DNA of 6,851 bases from an uncultured Eggerthella sp. (GTDB taxonomy: Bacteria > Actinomycetota > Coriobacteriia > Coriobacteriales > Eggerthellaceae), in assembly GCA_900548955.1 (NCBI GenBank), contig URMQ01000086.1, positions 1 through 6,851 on the forward strand, read 5' to 3'. Positions 5,089-6,851 of the stretch are shown piece after piece. The first letter of the stretch is position 1; each line of letters begins with the position of its first letter. The position numbers and the translations under genes are program-made. The notes beneath the pieces are model-generated. The model was not told where the DNA came from. It was given only the letters and a program-made list of their open reading frames with translations, and ran no database searches.

Positions 5089-6375
5089 ATGAAAATGCCA
5101 TCGACGCGGAAGCAAAATCTAATTCCAGTCGAAGAAGCACGCAAACGAGTACTTGATGCAATTTCTCCGCTCGATACAGAACTGGTCTCGTTACTTGATG
5201 CGATAGGCCGCATTTGTGCGAGGGATCAAAAAAGTGATATCGATATATCTCCCTTCGATCATTCTGCCATGGATGGTTTTGCGCTTGTTTCAGCCGACAT
5301 TGAACAGGCGTCACTTGAAAATCCCATTGAACTTCCTGTGGTTGCAGAAATTCCCGCGGGTGATTATTACGACGATGTGGTGAAGCCGGGTACGTGTGTG
5401 CGTATTATGACAGGTGCACCTGTTCCTGCGGGAGCAGATACGGTCGTTAAATTCGAAATAGTAACCAATATAGAAAATGAGGGTCGCACTCCTGGTCGAG
5501 TGGCTTTTACGGCTCCTTCTGTAGTTGGCGCCAATATTCGCGAAAAAGGCGAAGAGATTCATGTGGGTGAAGTAGCTATTAGGGCAGGGGAACCTATCAG
5601 CCCTGCTGGAGCAGGCCTTTTAGCAAGCTGCGGCATGGCGTATGTGGAAGTGTATCGTCGTCCCCGTGTGGCGGTCATTCCTATTGGTAGTGAATTGGTT
5701 GGTCCTGATGCTGTTCCACAAAAGGGCGAAATTCGTGATGGTAATTCGTATGCTATTGGCGCTTCGGTAATTCGTGCGGGCGGTATTCCTGTGTTGCAGC
5801 CTATTGTTCCTGATGATAAGGACGCGCTTACTAAGGCTGTTTTGAATGCCACAAAGGATTGCGATTTTGTTGTAAGCAGCGGTGGAGCTTCTACGGGTGA
5901 CTTCGACTTTATTGAAGAAGTAGTTTCTGAAAATGGCGAGCTTCTGATGGATTTTGTCAATATGCGTCCCGGTAAAGCCCAGACGTTTGGTTTTGTGCAG
6001 GGCACTCCTGTTTTTGGTTTATCGGGCAATCCGGCAGCAGCCTATTGCGGCTTCGAGATGCTTGTCCGTCCTGCCCTTAGAAAAATGCAGGGATATTCAA
6101 CGTTTGATAGACCGCATATCTGGGCACGTTTAACTCATGACGCAAAAAAGAAGGATGCTCGTCGAATCTATTTACGCTCTACGCTAGAGCGTAAGGAAGA
6201 TGGCAGCGTTCAGGTGCGTCCGGCAAAAAGCCAAAGCTCGGGATTATTTAGTCCCTTCCAAAGTGGAAATTGTTTAGCGGTGCTGCCTGAAGGCGTTCCT
6301 GAAAGCAAAAAAGTGGAAGCGGGCACCTTGGTCGAATGTCTGTTGCTTGACGTTGATGAAGGCGTTGTTATTTAA
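5089..6375 (+). CDS. moeA: Molybdopterin molybdenumtransferase MoeA
   Basis: MoeA takes adenylylated molybdopterin from MogA and inserts molybdate to give active molybdenum cofactor in the cytoplasm. With start 5089 it has 428 residues, near the family size of about 400. Visible: LIPVEEARKRV (11-21), FDHSAMDGFAL (56-66), IPAGD (88-92), RIMTGAPVPAGADTVV (105-120), REKGEEI (151-157), the MoCF-binding core IPIGSELVG (197-205; GDEL reads GSEL), GEIRDGN (213-219), SSGGASTGDFDF (263-274), RPGKAQTFG (293-301; usually KPGKP) and GLSGNPAAAYCGFE (310-323; usually LPGNPVS). The C-terminal beta domain follows (about 343-428). The frame is open further up, to GTG 5035/ATG 5038, which would add 17-18 residues. 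None of these starts has a clear Shine-Dalgarno; 5089 was chosen because about 10 residues before the LIPVEEA helix fits the family. The start is uncertain, the identity firm. Confidence 0.94.
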   Translation: MKMPSTRKQNLIPVEEARKRVLDAISPLDTELVSLLDAIGRICARDQKSDIDISPFDHSAMDGFALVSADIEQASLENPIELPVVAEIPAGDYYDDVVKPGTCVRIMTGAPVPAGADTVVKFEIVTNIENEGRTPGRVAFTAPSVVGANIREKGEEIHVGEVAIRAGEPISPAGAGLLASCGMAYVEVYRRPRVAVIPIGSELVGPDAVPQKGEIRDGNSYAIGASVIRAGGIPVLQPIVPDDKDALTKAVLNATKDCDFVVSSGGASTGDFDFIEEVVSENGELLMDFVNMRPGKAQTFGFVQGTPVFGLSGNPAAAYCGFEMLVRPALRKMQGYSTFDRPHIWARLTHDAKKKDARRIYLRSTLERKEDGSVQVRPAKSQSSGLFSPFQSGNCLAVLPEGVPESKKVEAGTLVECLLLDVDEGVVI

Positions 6376-6409
6376 AGAGACCGAAAGCTGTATCGCTTTA
6401 AGGTCTTTT
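6376..6409 (+). terminator. Terminator- or attenuator-like hairpin just after moeA
   Basis: AGACC (6378-6382) pairs with GGTCT (6402-6406) and AAAGC (6384-6388) with GCTTT (6395-6399). They are separated by a small internal loop (G against AA) and capped by TGTATC. The outer stem can extend by one G-U and two A-U pairs using the downstream Ts. The T run (6406-6409) is short, so termination may be partial, tuning mogA expression below moeA. Confidence 0.5.
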
Positions 6410-6412
6410 GTA

Positions 6413-6428
6413 GTGCATGAAAATGCGC
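6413..6428 (+). promoter_or_regulatory. GAAA-tetraloop hairpin next to the mogA ribosome-binding site
   Basis: GTGCAT (6413-6418) pairs with ATGCGC (6423-6428) through six pairs, one of them U-G. The loop is GAAA, a stable GNRA tetraloop. The stem ends two bases before AGGGAG, the mogA Shine-Dalgarno (6431-6436), so it could shape access of the ribosome to mogA. Confidence 0.4.
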
Positions 6429-6442
6429 GAAGGGAGTAGAAG

Positions 6443-6851
6443 ATGCAAGAAGGTTCTAACGACACTAAAACAACCGCCGAATTTTGCGCACGAACAGAAG
6501 CTAAGGAACCAACGCTTACGTTTGCGATTATTACTTGTTCGGATACTCGCGATGAGGCACAAGATACCGCAGGTACAGCTTTAAAGGAACGAATTGCTGC
6601 TAAGGGTTGGCAGTGTGCTTTTTATGCTCTGGTAAAAGACGATAGAGAAGAAATCTCATCAGCTATCGTGCACGCCGCCGACATGCCTGAGGTGGATATA
6701 GTTCTTACCTGCGGAGGCACTGGTCTTTCTTTGCGTGATGTAACGCCAGAAGCAACACGAGATGTATGCGATCGCGAAGTTCCTGGCATCGCAGAAGGCA
6801 TGCGTGCCCATAGCTTGCAAATCACTCCTCGCGCTATGCTTTCGCGTGCGC
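6443..6851 (+). CDS. MogA/MoaB-type molybdopterin adenylyltransferase (3' end outside window)
   Basis: MogA-type proteins activate molybdopterin with ATP to give the adenylylated form that MoeA uses. 136 residues are visible and the frame runs off the right edge; family members are about 160-190 residues, so most of the fold is present. Motifs: FAIITCSDTRDEAQDTAG (27-44), the first strand and loop of the MoCF-binding fold; KDDREEI (65-71); DIVLTCGGTGLSLRDVTPEAT (85-105); VPGIAEGMR (113-121); and TPRAMLSRA (128-136). D66 and D99 align with the two catalytic aspartates of E. coli MogA (D49, D82), 33 residues apart in both. An extra polar N-terminal stretch of about 22 residues precedes the fold. 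The start has AGGGAG 6 bases upstream. It lies 67 bases after moeA with two hairpins between. MogA and MoaB cannot be separated from this fragment, so no symbol is given. Confidence 0.92.
   Translation, partial: MQEGSNDTKTTAEFCARTEAKEPTLTFAIITCSDTRDEAQDTAGTALKERIAAKGWQCAFYALVKDDREEISSAIVHAADMPEVDIVLTCGGTGLSLRDVTPEATRDVCDREVPGIAEGMRAHSLQITPRAMLSRA

Noticed and set aside
5559..6029. 156-residue minus-strand frame opposite moeA, and a 151-residue one opposite the fmdE-family gene
   Set aside because: Both are fully overlapped by well-recognised plus-strand genes and show no domain or ribosome-binding site; treated as shadows.
1..6851. Mobile elements, CRISPR arrays, tRNA/rRNA genes or defence genes
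   Set aside because: All genes are recognised housekeeping families, no terminal inverted repeats or spaced identical repeats were found, and the gaps hold no tRNA-like fold.

Overview
The window reads as ordinary chromosomal housekeeping DNA from a bacterium. It holds seven genes, all on the plus strand, densely packed, none visibly broken. Protein style suggests an actinobacterium of the class Coriobacteriia (Eggerthella/Cryptobacterium-like, with moderate rather than high GC). The clues are a DnaX zinc site written DPDGTCxxC, a MoeA with LSGNPAAAY instead of LPGNPVS, and the gene order. This placement rests on remembered family features, not on a search.

Region 1 (1-4124) is a likely co-transcribed run: a DedA membrane protein (5' end cut by the window edge), dnaX (clamp-loader gamma/tau subunit), a YbaB/EbfC nucleoid-associated protein, and recR. 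dnaX-ybaB-recR is a widely conserved replication/recombination cluster. The dnaX ribosome-binding site lies inside the end of dedA, and the other gaps are 63 and 17 bases.

Region 2 (4125-4309) is a 185-base gap with a degenerate three-copy repeat that seems to echo the 3' end of recR. Region 3 (4310-6851) is a molybdenum-cofactor block: an FmdE-family protein with a C-terminal zinc finger, moeA (molybdenum insertase) and a mogA/moaB-type adenylyltransferase cut by the right edge. MogA-type proteins adenylylate molybdopterin and MoeA inserts molybdate, so those two act in sequence; FmdE is known mainly by its association with molybdo/tungsto-enzymes.

No mobile element, CRISPR array, tRNA, rRNA or defence-like gene is visible. 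The most interesting signals are small: a 9-residue tandem repeat in the DnaX linker, a strong perfect hairpin inside recR, a perfect palindrome on the dnaX stop codon, a two-hairpin leader before mogA, and the repeats after recR. I found no convincing undescribed multigene system.
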